DNA of 34,658 nucleotides from assembly GCA_964638675.1 (NCBI GenBank), contig CAZXAU010000022.1, forward strand, positions 1-34,658. Direction: 5' to 3'. Shown piece by piece: positions 24,148-33,023 of this stretch. A program made the translations under genes and the position numbers. The stretch comes from SIG714 sp964638675. GTDB lineage: Bacteria > Bacillota > Clostridia > Oscillospirales > CAG-272. Under the pieces are notes generated by a model, which saw nothing but the letters and a program-made list of their open reading frames with translations, ran no database searches and had not been told where the DNA came from. The stretch's first letter is position 1. Each line of letters begins with the position of its first letter.

Positions 24148-25710
24148 ATGGCTGACAATAAAAAAGAACAAGAACGCGAAGAACTTCACCGGGTGATCTG
24201 GGCAATTGCGGACGAGCTTCGGGGTGCCGTGGACGGTTGGGACTTCAAGTCCTACGTGCTCGGAATGATGTTTTACAGATACATTTCCGAAAATCTCACC
24301 AATTACATAAACGAAGGCGAAGCTGAAGCAGGCAATGCCGATTTTGACTATGCAAAGTTATCTGACGAAGATGCAGAGCAGGCACGCGCTGATCTCGTGA
24401 ACACAAAAGGATTTTTTATTCTCCCCTCGGAGCTGTTTGTCAACGTCAGAGCGAGAGCCGCACGGGACGAAAACCTCAACGAAACTTTGGAACGTGTGTT
24501 CAAGCACATTGAAGAGTCCGCGAAAGGCAGTGTTAGCGAGGATGACTTTGCGGGACTTTTTGATGATATTGACGTCAACAGTAATAAGCTCGGCGCAACA
24601 GTCGGAAAGCGTAACGATAAGCTTGTCAAGCTGATGAACGGTATCGGTGAGATGAAACTCGGCAACTACAAGGACAATACCATTGATGCCTTTGGTGATG
24701 CCTATGAGTATCTGATGGGTATGTACGCATCCAATGCGGGCAAGAGCGGCGGCGAATACTTCACGCCGCAAGAGGTGTCCGAGCTTCTGACACGTCTTGC
24801 GGTCGTTGGCAAAACCGAGGTCAATAAGGTGTATGACCCTGCTTGCGGTTCAGGATCGCTTCTGCTAAAAGCAGCAAAGATTCTCGGAAAAGAGAACATT
24901 CGTCAAGGCTTTTTTGGTCAGGAGATCAACCTGACGACCTACAACCTTTGCCGTATCAATATGTTCCTACACGATATTGATTTTGACAAATTCGATATTG
25001 CTTGCGAGGATACGCTTACAAGTCCCCAACATTGGGACGATGAGCCTTTTGAAGTTATTGTTTCTAACCCGCCCTATTCCATTAAGTGGGAGGGCGATGA
25101 CAATCCGCTTCTCATCAATGACCCGCGCTTTGCTCCTGCGGGTGTGCTGGCTCCTAAGAGCAAGGCAGATATGGCGTTTATCATGCACAGTCTTTCATGG
25201 TTGGCGGCAAACGGTACGGCGGCAATTGTATGCTTCCCCGGCATTATGTACCGTGGCGGTGCAGAGCAAAAGATACGGCGGTATCTTGTTGAAAACAACT
25301 TTGTGGATTGCGTGATTCAACTGCCCGCAAACCTGTTTTTCGGCACATCAATAGCTACCTGCATTATGGTGATGAAAAAAGGAAAATCGGATAACAAAAC
25401 ACTGTTCATTGACGCATCGAACGAGTGCGTTAAGGTGACGAACAACAATAAACTGACGCCTGAAAATATAGATCACATCGTAGATACTTACGCCAACCGC
25501 ACAGAAGCGCCGCATTTTTCGCATCTTGCCACCTTTGAGGAAATCGAACAGAACGATTTTAACCTTTCGGTGTCCACCTATGTGGAACAGGAGGATAAAC
25601 GGGAGAAGATTGACATTGTGAAGCTGAATGCGGAAATTGAGGAGATCGTAGCACGGGAAGCGGTTTTGAGAGCGGAGATTGATAAGATTATTCGGGAAAT
25701 TGGGAGATAG
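24148..25710 (+). CDS. hsdM: Type I restriction-modification system, methyltransferase subunit HsdM
   Basis: A 520-residue N6-adenine methyltransferase subunit. The N-terminal helical domain (LRGAVDGWDFKSYVLGMMFY) is the HsdM_N type. The catalytic domain contains the SAM motif DPACGSGSLLLKA and the adenine-flipping motif IVSNPPYSIKW; FPGIMYRGGAEQKIRRYLVE follows as in EcoR124-like HsdM. Two HsdM plus one HsdS form the methylase, and two HsdR are added for cleavage. ATG 24148 was chosen because gggag lies 7 bases upstream; ATG 24142 is too close. It is followed after only 3 bases by an unrelated 304-aa gene instead of hsdS. Confidence 0.97.
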   Translation: MADNKKEQEREELHRVIWAIADELRGAVDGWDFKSYVLGMMFYRYISENLTNYINEGEAEAGNADFDYAKLSDEDAEQARADLVNTKGFFILPSELFVNVRARAARDENLNETLERVFKHIEESAKGSVSEDDFAGLFDDIDVNSNKLGATVGKRNDKLVKLMNGIGEMKLGNYKDNTIDAFGDAYEYLMGMYASNAGKSGGEYFTPQEVSELLTRLAVVGKTEVNKVYDPACGSGSLLLKAAKILGKENIRQGFFGQEINLTTYNLCRINMFLHDIDFDKFDIACEDTLTSPQHWDDEPFEVIVSNPPYSIKWEGDDNPLLINDPRFAPAGVLAPKSKADMAFIMHSLSWLAANGTAAIVCFPGIMYRGGAEQKIRRYLVENNFVDCVIQLPANLFFGTSIATCIMVMKKGKSDNKTLFIDASNECVKVTNNNKLTPENIDHIVDTYANRTEAPHFSHLATFEEIEQNDFNLSVSTYVEQEDKREKIDIVKLNAEIEEIVAREAVLRAEIDKIIREIGR

Positions 25711-25713
25711 TTT

Positions 25714-26628
25714 ATGCGTGGCGATCATGAATTAAAGTGTCTGAATATTCTTAAAAAAGCGATATTCTGTAAAAACGGTAAACCTCTGGAAAATCCATTT
25801 ACACATAAAACTTATTTAGATGTGTTGGATGATGAGTTTGAAGCTGAAAGAATTTGGTTTGTTAATTCAGATTGCTATAAATCATATTTCGGTCTGTTGG
25901 AGGGTGACCGAGCAGAGTTTGAAAATGTTTTGAGAATAGCTAAAAACAATCCTAATTTAAGTCTTTTTCCTGATTTTGTGTTTGATAATGGATTTATAGA
26001 GCATTTTCAGATAACATCGTCACGAACCAATAGAAAGGGCTCTGTTCACAAAAAGGAAGAAAGTACATTTATATCAACAGTAGAGTCAGAAACAGAAAAA
26101 ATTATGCAGGAGTGGAACGAAACTCCGAACTTTGATGAGGTACGTTCAAAATCGTGGACACATACAAATCCAGAACACACCCATGAGTTTTTAGTCAATT
26201 CATTTGAAAATAACTGGGAACATCATTTGGAGAGTTGCAACAAATATACAGGCTCAAAGGAAATCGGAATATTTATGATTGAATATTCAGAATTTGCTCT
26301 TTCAATGTGCGAAGATGTTTATCATGATTGGATAGATGGAATGTCACAAGGCGATATGCGGGAACAAGAAAAATTCCGTTGTTATCGTCTAAGTAGGGAT
26401 AAACAACTGCTAAATTATATGTACCAATTTAAAGAAGTTATAAAATATGTCATATTTATAAATTGTGAGGGATTTGAGGTTATTCGGCTTGAGAATATTC
26501 CTTATTTGTTAAATCTATTACCGTGGGACTATGTTATATATCCGATGTTTGTTAATAATGTAACATCATTATATAACATTACTATTCCGAGAATCGTAGA
26601 GAAAGGAGAAGATGATGACCAAACTTGA
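25714..26628 (+). CDS. Unrecognised 304-aa protein inserted between hsdM and hsdS
   Basis: I do not recognise a family. The protein is soluble, acidic and rich in aromatic residues. A segment at residues 84-100 (LFPDFVFDNGFIEHFQI), followed by Lys108, Lys113 and Lys114, vaguely recalls the PD...E strand-turn-strand of restriction-endonuclease folds, but the E-x-K spacing is not met, so this is only a hint. Residues 165-300 contain no familiar motif. The ATG lies 3 bases after the hsdM stop with gggag upstream, and its last 14 bases overlap hsdS, so it is firmly within the operon. It is more AT-rich than hsdM and hsdR, suggesting a separate origin. An accessory role in the type I system is inferred from position. 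Confidence 0.8.
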   Translation: MRGDHELKCLNILKKAIFCKNGKPLENPFTHKTYLDVLDDEFEAERIWFVNSDCYKSYFGLLEGDRAEFENVLRIAKNNPNLSLFPDFVFDNGFIEHFQITSSRTNRKGSVHKKEESTFISTVESETEKIMQEWNETPNFDEVRSKSWTHTNPEHTHEFLVNSFENNWEHHLESCNKYTGSKEIGIFMIEYSEFALSMCEDVYHDWIDGMSQGDMREQEKFRCYRLSRDKQLLNYMYQFKEVIKYVIFINCEGFEVIRLENIPYLLNLLPWDYVIYPMFVNNVTSLYNITIPRIVEKGEDDDQT

Positions 26629-27874
26629 AGAATTGATAAAAGAGTTATGCCCGGATGGAGTGGCAAGAGTGCCACTATGGTCGGTCACAATATGGGACAA
26701 ACGGTTTAATGCAGTGGAAAGAGTGAAACAGACCAAAGTGATAAATTATCCGTATTTATTGGCATCAGAGTTATTTTCACTTGAAGAACAGTGTGGCAAT
26801 GTATTCTTACTTTCTACTGGTGAACAAACTGGCTGGACTACAGAAGAGCGAGCAGGTGATAATTTATGTGAGGGTGAAGTTGTTACAATGCCTTGGGGAA
26901 AATCAAGAGCAGTAACGGATTGCATTAAATATTATAAAGGTAAATTTGTTACCGCCGATAATCGCATTATGACTTCCAATGATATACAACGATTGTCAAA
27001 CAAATACTTGTACTATTGGTTTATGTCCGTTGGCAATGAAGTTGATGCTTTTTATCGTGGTTCCGGTATAAAGCATCCTGATATGGCGAAAGTATTGGAT
27101 ATGCAAATTCCCGTCCCGCCGCTCCCTGTTCAGCGTGAAATTGTCCGCATTTTGGACAATTTCACAGAACTCACGGCAGAACTCACGGCAGAACTCACGG
27201 CAAGGCGGAAGCAGTATGAGTGTTATCGTGACGAAATATTGACATTTGATAACCGTGTCCCGAGAAAATATCTTGGCGATGTGATTATATCATTGACGAC
27301 TGGTTTGAATCCGAGACAATTTTTCAAACTTAATACGGATGATGCGGAAAAATATTATGTAACTATCAGAGAAATACGTGATGGAAAAGTCATTCCAACT
27401 TATAAAACAGACCGTATCAACGATACTGCTTGGAAATTATGCAATAATCGTTCTAATCTTGAAATTGGAGATGTACTTTTTTCCGGAACAGGTACGATTG
27501 GAGAAACAGCAGTTATTGAGGAAACTCCTACAAATTGGAATATCAAGGAAGGCGTTTATTCTATTAAGCCCAATCAAAGTATTATTCTTTCAAAATACTT
27601 ACGATATTTATTAACTTCGAGCAATATCAAATCAGCCTATTTGAAAAAGGCAGCGGGCGGAACCGTGCAAAGTGTTCCAATGGTTGAAATGAAAAAGTTA
27701 ATAATACCAGTTCCACCACTTGAAGAACAAGAACGTATTGTTACTATACTCGACCGCTTTGACACTCTTTGCAACGATATTTCAGAGGGCCTTCCCGCCG
27801 AAATTGAAGCAAGACAAAAGCAATATGAGTATTATAGGGACAAGCTACTAACCTTTAAGGAGAAAACAAGCTGA
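26615..27874 (+). CDS. hsdS: Type I restriction-modification system, specificity subunit HsdS
   Basis: A 419-residue S subunit with two target-recognition domains separated by a conserved spacer. The first spacer (PVPPLPVQREIVRILDNF, then three ELTA units, then RRKQYECYRDEIL) and the second (PVPPLEEQERIVTILDRFDT, then IEARQKQYEYYRDKLLTF) are the paired coiled coils that set the distance between half-sites. TRD1 spans about residues 15-165 and TRD2 about 205-360. Three tandem TAEL-type units occupy residues 185-196, as in the EcoR124 family. The DNA target cannot be deduced. ATG 26615 has an aaggag site 6 bases upstream, and ATG 26612 is an alternative. It overlaps the preceding gene and, by one base, the following one. 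Confidence 0.96.
   Translation: MTKLEELIKELCPDGVARVPLWSVTIWDKRFNAVERVKQTKVINYPYLLASELFSLEEQCGNVFLLSTGEQTGWTTEERAGDNLCEGEVVTMPWGKSRAVTDCIKYYKGKFVTADNRIMTSNDIQRLSNKYLYYWFMSVGNEVDAFYRGSGIKHPDMAKVLDMQIPVPPLPVQREIVRILDNFTELTAELTAELTARRKQYECYRDEILTFDNRVPRKYLGDVIISLTTGLNPRQFFKLNTDDAEKYYVTIREIRDGKVIPTYKTDRINDTAWKLCNNRSNLEIGDVLFSGTGTIGETAVIEETPTNWNIKEGVYSIKPNQSIILSKYLRYLLTSSNIKSAYLKKAAGGTVQSVPMVEMKKLIIPVPPLEEQERIVTILDRFDTLCNDISEGLPAEIEARQKQYEYYRDKLLTFKEKTS
27167..27202 (+). repeat. Three perfect 12-base tandem repeats in hsdS
   Basis: gaactcacggca occurs three times without mismatch or gap, in frame, encoding ELTA-ELTA-ELTA. In EcoR124I and EcoR124II two versus three TAEL units change the gap between the two half-sites by one base pair, so copy number here should set target spacing and could change by slippage or recombination. 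Confidence 0.95.
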
Positions 27875-28524
27875 TGGGAAAAGGCATAAACAAGAAAAAA
27901 GTAAAACAGAATACTGCGTCAAAACATTTGCAATCCGCCGATATCAATCTGCCGGAAAAGATAAATGCGAAAGAAATGCAGCATATAATTGCGTGCGCCA
28001 TTGTTGAGGCTGAAGATATCCGCCAGCAGCGGGAACAAGCAAGAAAAGAGCAGGAGCAACAGGAATGGCGCAAGCTAATTGGTTGTAAAGATTATGCAGA
28101 AGAATCAAATAAGTTTATTCGCTTTATGAAATGCTTGATAAACGATATATTTACATTTTTTAGAATTTCCTTTTTGTCTGAAAAGAAAATCACAGGTACC
28201 AGTACTACCAATTCTCTGCCAAAGTTATTTCTAACCAGTTGTTTCAAGATCGTGAAATGGTGCTTGAATTTTCTTACCCTGTTGTCGCTGTTCCTGATTC
28301 CTTTCCATTATTTTATATGGGAAAAAGGACCTTTGGAGTGGTATTATAATCTCCTTTTTTGCTCTTTTGCTTTTCTGTCGTTTGTTTTATCGCGATATTT
28401 TCGGCTGATAAGTGCGGAGATTGAAAACATGGAAGATAGCAACTATTTATTCGGCTTGTTCGCTGCCGTAACGTCTATGATATCCATTTTGTTAGGGATT
28501 ATCTCAATTATAAAGGGGGCTTAA
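27874..28524 (+). CDS. Unrecognised 216-aa membrane protein between hsdS and hsdR
   Basis: I do not recognise a family. The N-terminal 30 residues are very basic; residues 35-68 (AKEMQHIIACAIVEAEDIRQ, then QREQARKEQEQQEW) form a charged helix likely to be coiled coil; three hydrophobic segments follow at about 126-149, 157-176 and 191-213. The start codon overlaps the hsdS stop by one base (TGATG) and hsdR begins 3 bases after its stop, so it is expressed with the restriction system. A membrane protein is not a normal part of type I enzymes; anchoring, sensing or an abortive-infection effector role are all open guesses. Confidence 0.82.
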   Translation: MGKGINKKKVKQNTASKHLQSADINLPEKINAKEMQHIIACAIVEAEDIRQQREQARKEQEQQEWRKLIGCKDYAEESNKFIRFMKCLINDIFTFFRISFLSEKKITGTSTTNSLPKLFLTSCFKIVKWCLNFLTLLSLFLIPFHYFIWEKGPLEWYYNLLFCSFAFLSFVLSRYFRLISAEIENMEDSNYLFGLFAAVTSMISILLGIISIIKGA

Positions 28525-28527
28525 TAA

Positions 28528-31500
28528 ATGCCATATTTCAACATTGTTGCCGAAACCACAGAAAACACGGTTGTAACGGAATACATACCCGACCCAACCC
28601 GTTCAGACGCTTATCAGAGCGAAGCGGCATTGGAAGCGGAGTTTATCCGATTGCTGACCCAGCAGGGATACGAGGACAAGCCCATCCATTGCGAAGAAGA
28701 GTTGATTTCCAATCTGCGGGCACAGCTTGAAACGCTGAATAACTACCGCTTTTCTGACAGCGAATGGGAGAGGTTCTTTTCCGAGTGCATCGCCAACGCC
28801 AACGAAAGCATTGCCCATAAGACCCGCAAGATTCAAGAGGACAATGTGCAGGTTCTGCGGCGTGATGACGGCACCTCAAAAAATATCACGCTCATTGACA
28901 AAAAGAACATCCACAACAATCACTTGCAGGTCACCAATCAATATGTCATTACCAAAGATGAGGGGGCAAAGCACGATAACCGCTACGATGTGACGGTACT
29001 TGTCAACGGTCTGCCGCTGATCCATATTGAGCTGAAACGCCGTGGCGTTTCCATCCGTGAGGCGTTCAATCAGATCGACCGCTATCAGCGTGATTCCTTT
29101 TATGCCGGTTCAGGTCTGTTTGAATATGTGCAGATTTTCGTCATTTCCAACGGCACCAATACGAAATATTACTCCAACAGCACCCGTTTTAATGCTGTGC
29201 GGGATGCAAAAAACGCCACAGGAAAGAAAGGTAAAACAAGCAACAGCTTTGAATTTACCTCCTACTGGGCGGATGCGAATAACCGTATTATTCCGGATCT
29301 GATCGACTTCACCAAGACATTTTTTGCAAAACATACGATACTGAATATCCTCACGAAGTATTGTATTTTCACTTCTGAAAATATGCTGATGGTCATGCGT
29401 CCGTATCAGATCACGGCAACCGAGCGGATTCTCAATCGCATTGAAATTGCAAACAATTATAAGAAATACGGCAGTATCGCCGGCGGCGGGTATATCTGGC
29501 ACACGACAGGCTCAGGTAAAACGCTGACGTCCTTCAAGACCGCAAGACTTGCTTCCCAGCTCCCCTATATTGACAAAGTGCTTTTTGTTGTTGACCGAAA
29601 AGACTTAGACTATCAGACCATGAAGGAATACGACCGCTTTGAAAAGGGGGCGGCAAACAGCAATACCAGCACGGCGATTTTGGGGCGTCAATTGGTGGAT
29701 GACAACTGTCATATTATCATTACAACCATTCAGAAGCTCGCAACATTTATCAAGAAAAATCCGGGACACGCCGTTTATCAGAAGCATATTGTCATTATTT
29801 TTGACGAATGCCACCGTTCCCAATTTGGGGATATGCACACGGCAATTGTAAGGAACTTCAAAAAATATCATTTGTTCGGCTTTACTGGTACACCTATTTT
29901 TTCCGCCAACACGCAGGCAACGCACACATCGCAGTTTTTCACAACTGAGCAGACATTTGGCGACCAGCTCCACACTTATACCATTGTGGACGCTATTAAC
30001 GATAAAAATGTTCTGCCGTTCCGTGTCGATTATGTCAAGACAATGGATATAGACGAGCAGATGGTTGATGAAGATGTTTTTGACATTGACCGCGAAAAGG
30101 CGTATATGGCACCAAAACGCATTGAGCTTGTGACAAAGTACATCCTTGACCACTTTGATCAGAAAACCTACCGTGGTGACAAAACTTATATTTACAATGC
30201 ACTGACCAACATTTCCGAAGTGGCTTCCGCCGCCCGTGGAGCGGTTGAGGAGATCAAGCAGAAACAGCGCCTTTCCGGTTTCAATTCCATGTTTGCGGTT
30301 GCCTCTGTGCCGATGGCGAAGCTGTATTATAGCGAGTTCAAAAAGCAGATGGCAGAAGATCCAACCAAGAAACTGCGTATCGCTACCATTTTCAGCTATG
30401 CCGCTAATGAAGCCGAACCTGACAGCGATCTTTTGGACGAAGAAAACCCGGAGGATACCTCTGCCCTCGATCAAAGCAGCCGTGATTTTCTGGATTCCGC
30501 CATCAAAGATTATAACGAAATGTTTCATACAAACTATTCCACCGATGGCGATCAATTTCAGAGTTACTACAAAGATGTTTCTTTGCGGATGAAGAATAAG
30601 GAACTTGATCTTTTGATCGTGGTAAATATGTTCTTAACAGGTTTTGATGCCACAACACTCAATACCTTGTGGGTAGATAAAAATCTGCGTATGCACGGTT
30701 TGATTCAGGCATTCAGTCGAACGAACCGCATTTTGAACAGCATTAAAACCTTCGGCAACATTGTGTGTTTCCGAAATTTGCAAAAGAGAGTAGATGCGGC
30801 TATTTCGCTGTTTGGCGATAAAAATGCCGGCGGCATCGTACTGATGAAAACTTTTGACGATTACTATCACGGATACACCGATGCGGCGAACAAGTTACAT
30901 CCAGGCTATATGGATATGATTGCTGATCTGGAGAAAAACTTCTCGTTGTCTGATCCAAGAATTGAAGGGGAGCAAAATCAGAAAGAATTTATTGCTTTGT
31001 TTGGTGCAATTCTGCGGATGCGGAATCTGCTTTCATCATTTGATGAATTTGCAGGAAAAGAATTGCTCTCGGAGCGGGATTTGCAGGACTATCTCGGAAG
31101 ATATCAAGACTTGCGTGACGAATGGCGTAACAGAATCCGTGACGGTGAGAAAGAAGATATCACGGACGATGTGGTCTTTGAGGTGGAATTGATCCGGCAG
31201 ATTGAAATCAATATTGATTACATCCTGCTTCTTGTCAAGAAATACCATGATACGCACGGTTCGGACAAGGAGATCTTGATTACAATTCAGAAGGCGGTTG
31301 ATGCCAGTCCGGAACTGCGCAGCAAAAAAGCACTCATTGAAACCTTTATTTCCGGTATCAATGATGTGGAAGATGTCATGACCGAATGGCACCGTTATGT
31401 GGCGGAGGAAAAGGAAAAAGAACTGTCTGCCATTATTGCCGAAGAAAAGCTAAAAGAAGATGAGACTCGCAAGTTTATCGAGAACGCTTTCCGTGATGGA

Positions 31501-31647
31501 GAAATCAAGACCACCGGCACGGATATTGATAAATTGATGCCGCCAATCTCCCGTTTTGGTGGTGATAATAGATCCGAGAAAAAGAAAGGGGTCATCAAAA
31601 AACTAAAAGTATTCTTTGAACGATTCTTTGGCATTGGTAGCTCATAA
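28528..31647 (+). CDS. hsdR: Type I restriction-modification system, restriction subunit HsdR
   Basis: A 1039-residue motor and nuclease subunit. The N-terminal nuclease domain includes YDVTVLVNGLPLIHIELKRRG (Asp ... E-x-K of the PD-(D/E)XK fold, about residue 155-170). The SF2 translocase follows: Walker A HTTGSGKTLTS at about 325, DECH box IIFDECHRSQFGD at about 425, FGFTGTP, and the C-terminal RecA-like half with VVNMFLTGFDATTLNTLWVD and QAFSRTNRI. All catalytic motifs look intact. It cuts unmodified DNA after translocation when bound to the HsdM2S core. Start ATG 28528 follows aaaggggg. It ends the operon, with a 78-aa ORF 37 bases downstream. Confidence 0.97.
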   Translation: MPYFNIVAETTENTVVTEYIPDPTRSDAYQSEAALEAEFIRLLTQQGYEDKPIHCEEELISNLRAQLETLNNYRFSDSEWERFFSECIANANESIAHKTRKIQEDNVQVLRRDDGTSKNITLIDKKNIHNNHLQVTNQYVITKDEGAKHDNRYDVTVLVNGLPLIHIELKRRGVSIREAFNQIDRYQRDSFYAGSGLFEYVQIFVISNGTNTKYYSNSTRFNAVRDAKNATGKKGKTSNSFEFTSYWADANNRIIPDLIDFTKTFFAKHTILNILTKYCIFTSENMLMVMRPYQITATERILNRIEIANNYKKYGSIAGGGYIWHTTGSGKTLTSFKTARLASQLPYIDKVLFVVDRKDLDYQTMKEYDRFEKGAANSNTSTAILGRQLVDDNCHIIITTIQKLATFIKKNPGHAVYQKHIVIIFDECHRSQFGDMHTAIVRNFKKYHLFGFTGTPIFSANTQATHTSQFFTTEQTFGDQLHTYTIVDAINDKNVLPFRVDYVKTMDIDEQMVDEDVFDIDREKAYMAPKRIELVTKYILDHFDQKTYRGDKTYIYNALTNISEVASAARGAVEEIKQKQRLSGFNSMFAVASVPMAKLYYSEFKKQMAEDPTKKLRIATIFSYAANEAEPDSDLLDEENPEDTSALDQSSRDFLDSAIKDYNEMFHTNYSTDGDQFQSYYKDVSLRMKNKELDLLIVVNMFLTGFDATTLNTLWVDKNLRMHGLIQAFSRTNRILNSIKTFGNIVCFRNLQKRVDAAISLFGDKNAGGIVLMKTFDDYYHGYTDAANKLHPGYMDMIADLEKNFSLSDPRIEGEQNQKEFIALFGAILRMRNLLSSFDEFAGKELLSERDLQDYLGRYQDLRDEWRNRIRDGEKEDITDDVVFEVELIRQIEINIDYILLLVKKYHDTHGSDKEILITIQKAVDASPELRSKKALIETFISGINDVEDVMTEWHRYVAEEKEKELSAIIAEEKLKEDETRKFIENAFRDGEIKTTGTDIDKLMPPISRFGGDNRSEKKKGVIKKLKVFFERFFGIGSS

Positions 31648-31684
31648 TTTGATGATAAATGAAACCAAAAGGAGGTTTGAAAAT

Positions 31685-31921
31685 ATGGATAATTATTTCT
31701 ACAATACAATGTTCAATCCACAATATGTAAATCCGGATAATTACAAATTGCAACTGCAAATGCAACATACACACGAGCAAGATAAAAAAGTTGCCGATGC
31801 TGTCAAAGCTATTCACGATTTATGTAAAGCAGTAAAAGGAATGGATCAATTCCACCAGCAACAGGCGTTTCAAGCGTGCTTGGCACAAATGGCATTAGAT
31901 TTTGGTTGGAATAACGACTAA
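31685..31921 (+). CDS. Unrecognised 78-aa protein downstream of hsdR
   Basis: A small protein preceded by a very good ribosome-binding site (aaaggaggt) at 31671-31679, which selects ATG 31685 within a longer open frame. The N-terminus is rich in Asn, Tyr and Gln (NYFYNTMFNPQYVNPDNY), and the rest is a polar helix with two cysteines (AVKAIHDLCKAVKGMDQFHQ, then QQAFQACLAQMALDFGW). The style resembles small cargo genes of integrative elements, but I cannot name a family. Spacing of 37 bases from hsdR suggests it may be cotranscribed. Confidence 0.65.
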   Translation: MDNYFYNTMFNPQYVNPDNYKLQLQMQHTHEQDKKVADAVKAIHDLCKAVKGMDQFHQQQAFQACLAQMALDFGWNND

Positions 31922-31943
31922 ATGTCTTTATGGGGAAATGAGC

Positions 31944-32399
31944 ATGCATAACATAATGTTCATCTGCCACGGCAACATTTGCCGCAGTCCGATGGCGGAA
32001 TTTATACTGAAAGATATGGTGGCAAAGACGGGACAAGCGGACGAATTCGTCATCGCCTCCTCTGCCACCAGTACCGAGGAGATATGGAACGGTGTCGGCA
32101 ATCCGGTTTATCCTCCGGCGAAGGAGGAGCTTGCGAAACACGGCATTTCCTGTTCCGGAAAGCGTGCGGTTCAACTGCAAAAAGGCGATTATAACAAATA
32201 TGACCTTTTCCTTTGTATGGATCATGCCAATCTGTGTAACGCCTTGCGCATTCTCGGCGGCGATCCGGAGGGCAAGGTAAAAATGCTTCTCCCTGACCGT
32301 GATGTATCAGACCCGTGGTATACCGAACGTTTCGATGTGGCGTACCGGGATATCGAGGAAGGATGTAGATTGCTTTTTGAAGAAATCACGCACAAATGA
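31944..32399 (+). CDS. Low-molecular-weight protein-tyrosine phosphatase
   Basis: A 151-residue enzyme. The phosphate-binding loop is ICHGNICRSPMAE (C-x5-R-S: Cys8 nucleophile, Arg14), and the general-acid loop is VSDPWYTERF, with the Asp-Pro-Trp/Tyr-Tyr of the family near residue 118. It hydrolyses phosphotyrosine (or phosphoarginine in the McsB/YwlE branch); no kinase is nearby. ATG 31944 is favoured because gggg lies 8 bases upstream, while ATG 31938 is too close. It is separated from the preceding ORF by 22 bases. Confidence 0.93.
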   Translation: MHNIMFICHGNICRSPMAEFILKDMVAKTGQADEFVIASSATSTEEIWNGVGNPVYPPAKEELAKHGISCSGKRAVQLQKGDYNKYDLFLCMDHANLCNALRILGGDPEGKVKMLLPDRDVSDPWYTERFDVAYRDIEEGCRLLFEEITHK

Positions 32400-32445
32400 A
32401 AAATAACAAAAGTATATCAAAATTTCATCAAATCAGGAGGTCACT

Positions 32446-32904
32446 ATGTTACAACAAGGAACAAAAGCCCCGGATTTTACGTTGAACGACAAGGACGGCA
32501 ACGCCGTCTCTCTGTCCGATTTTTCGGGCAAGAAAATTGTACTCTACTTCTATCCTAAGGACAACACGCCCGGATGCAGCCGGCAGGCGTGCGCTTTTGC
32601 CGCCGCTTACGCAGATTTTCGCAAGGATGACATTGTTGTAATCGGCATCAGCAAGGACAGCGAGGCGTCCCATCGCAAGTTTGCCGAAAAATATAGCCTG
32701 CCGTTTATCCTTCTTTCAGATCCAGAACTTATTGCGATCAAAGCCTATGATGTCTGGCAAGAAAAGAAGTTGTACGGTAAGCCATCCATGGGCGTTGTAC
32801 GCACAACTTATATTATTGACAAGAACGGTATGATCGAAAAGGTAATGGAGAAGGTCAAGCCCGACACCAATGCGGTGGAGATTTTGGCGTATCTGAAAAA
32901 ATAA
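32446..32904 (+). CDS. bcp: Thioredoxin-dependent peroxiredoxin (Bcp/PrxQ type)
   Basis: A 152-residue peroxiredoxin of the Bcp/PrxQ class. The active site is YPKDNTPGCSRQACAF, with peroxidatic Cys44 and resolving Cys49 in the typical C-x4-C arrangement, plus the conserved Pro-Lys-Asp-x-T-P-G-C context. ISKDSEASHRKFAEKYSLPFILLSDP is also family-typical. It reduces hydrogen and organic peroxides using thioredoxin. A strong aggagg site precedes the ATG. It follows the phosphatase by 46 bases, possibly in one transcript. Confidence 0.95.
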   Translation: MLQQGTKAPDFTLNDKDGNAVSLSDFSGKKIVLYFYPKDNTPGCSRQACAFAAAYADFRKDDIVVIGISKDSEASHRKFAEKYSLPFILLSDPELIAIKAYDVWQEKKLYGKPSMGVVRTTYIIDKNGMIEKVMEKVKPDTNAVEILAYLKK

Positions 32905-33023
32905 TGTTCTATCAACCATTCATAACAGAGTTCCAGAGGTCAATCTATCATAGCTCGGCATAAAATATCAGGAAATCCGCCCCGTTTTCTGTTAGAATAG
33001 GCGTACGGAGGTGAGAGAAGAAA

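Noticed and set aside
27167..27202. CRISPR-like repeats
   Set aside because: The units are 12 bases, directly adjacent without spacers, and in frame inside hsdS. No CRISPR array or cas gene is seen elsewhere.
29605..30555. A 316-codon open frame on the minus strand
   Set aside because: It lies wholly inside hsdR, whose motifs are unmistakable; the antisense product has no recognisable domain.
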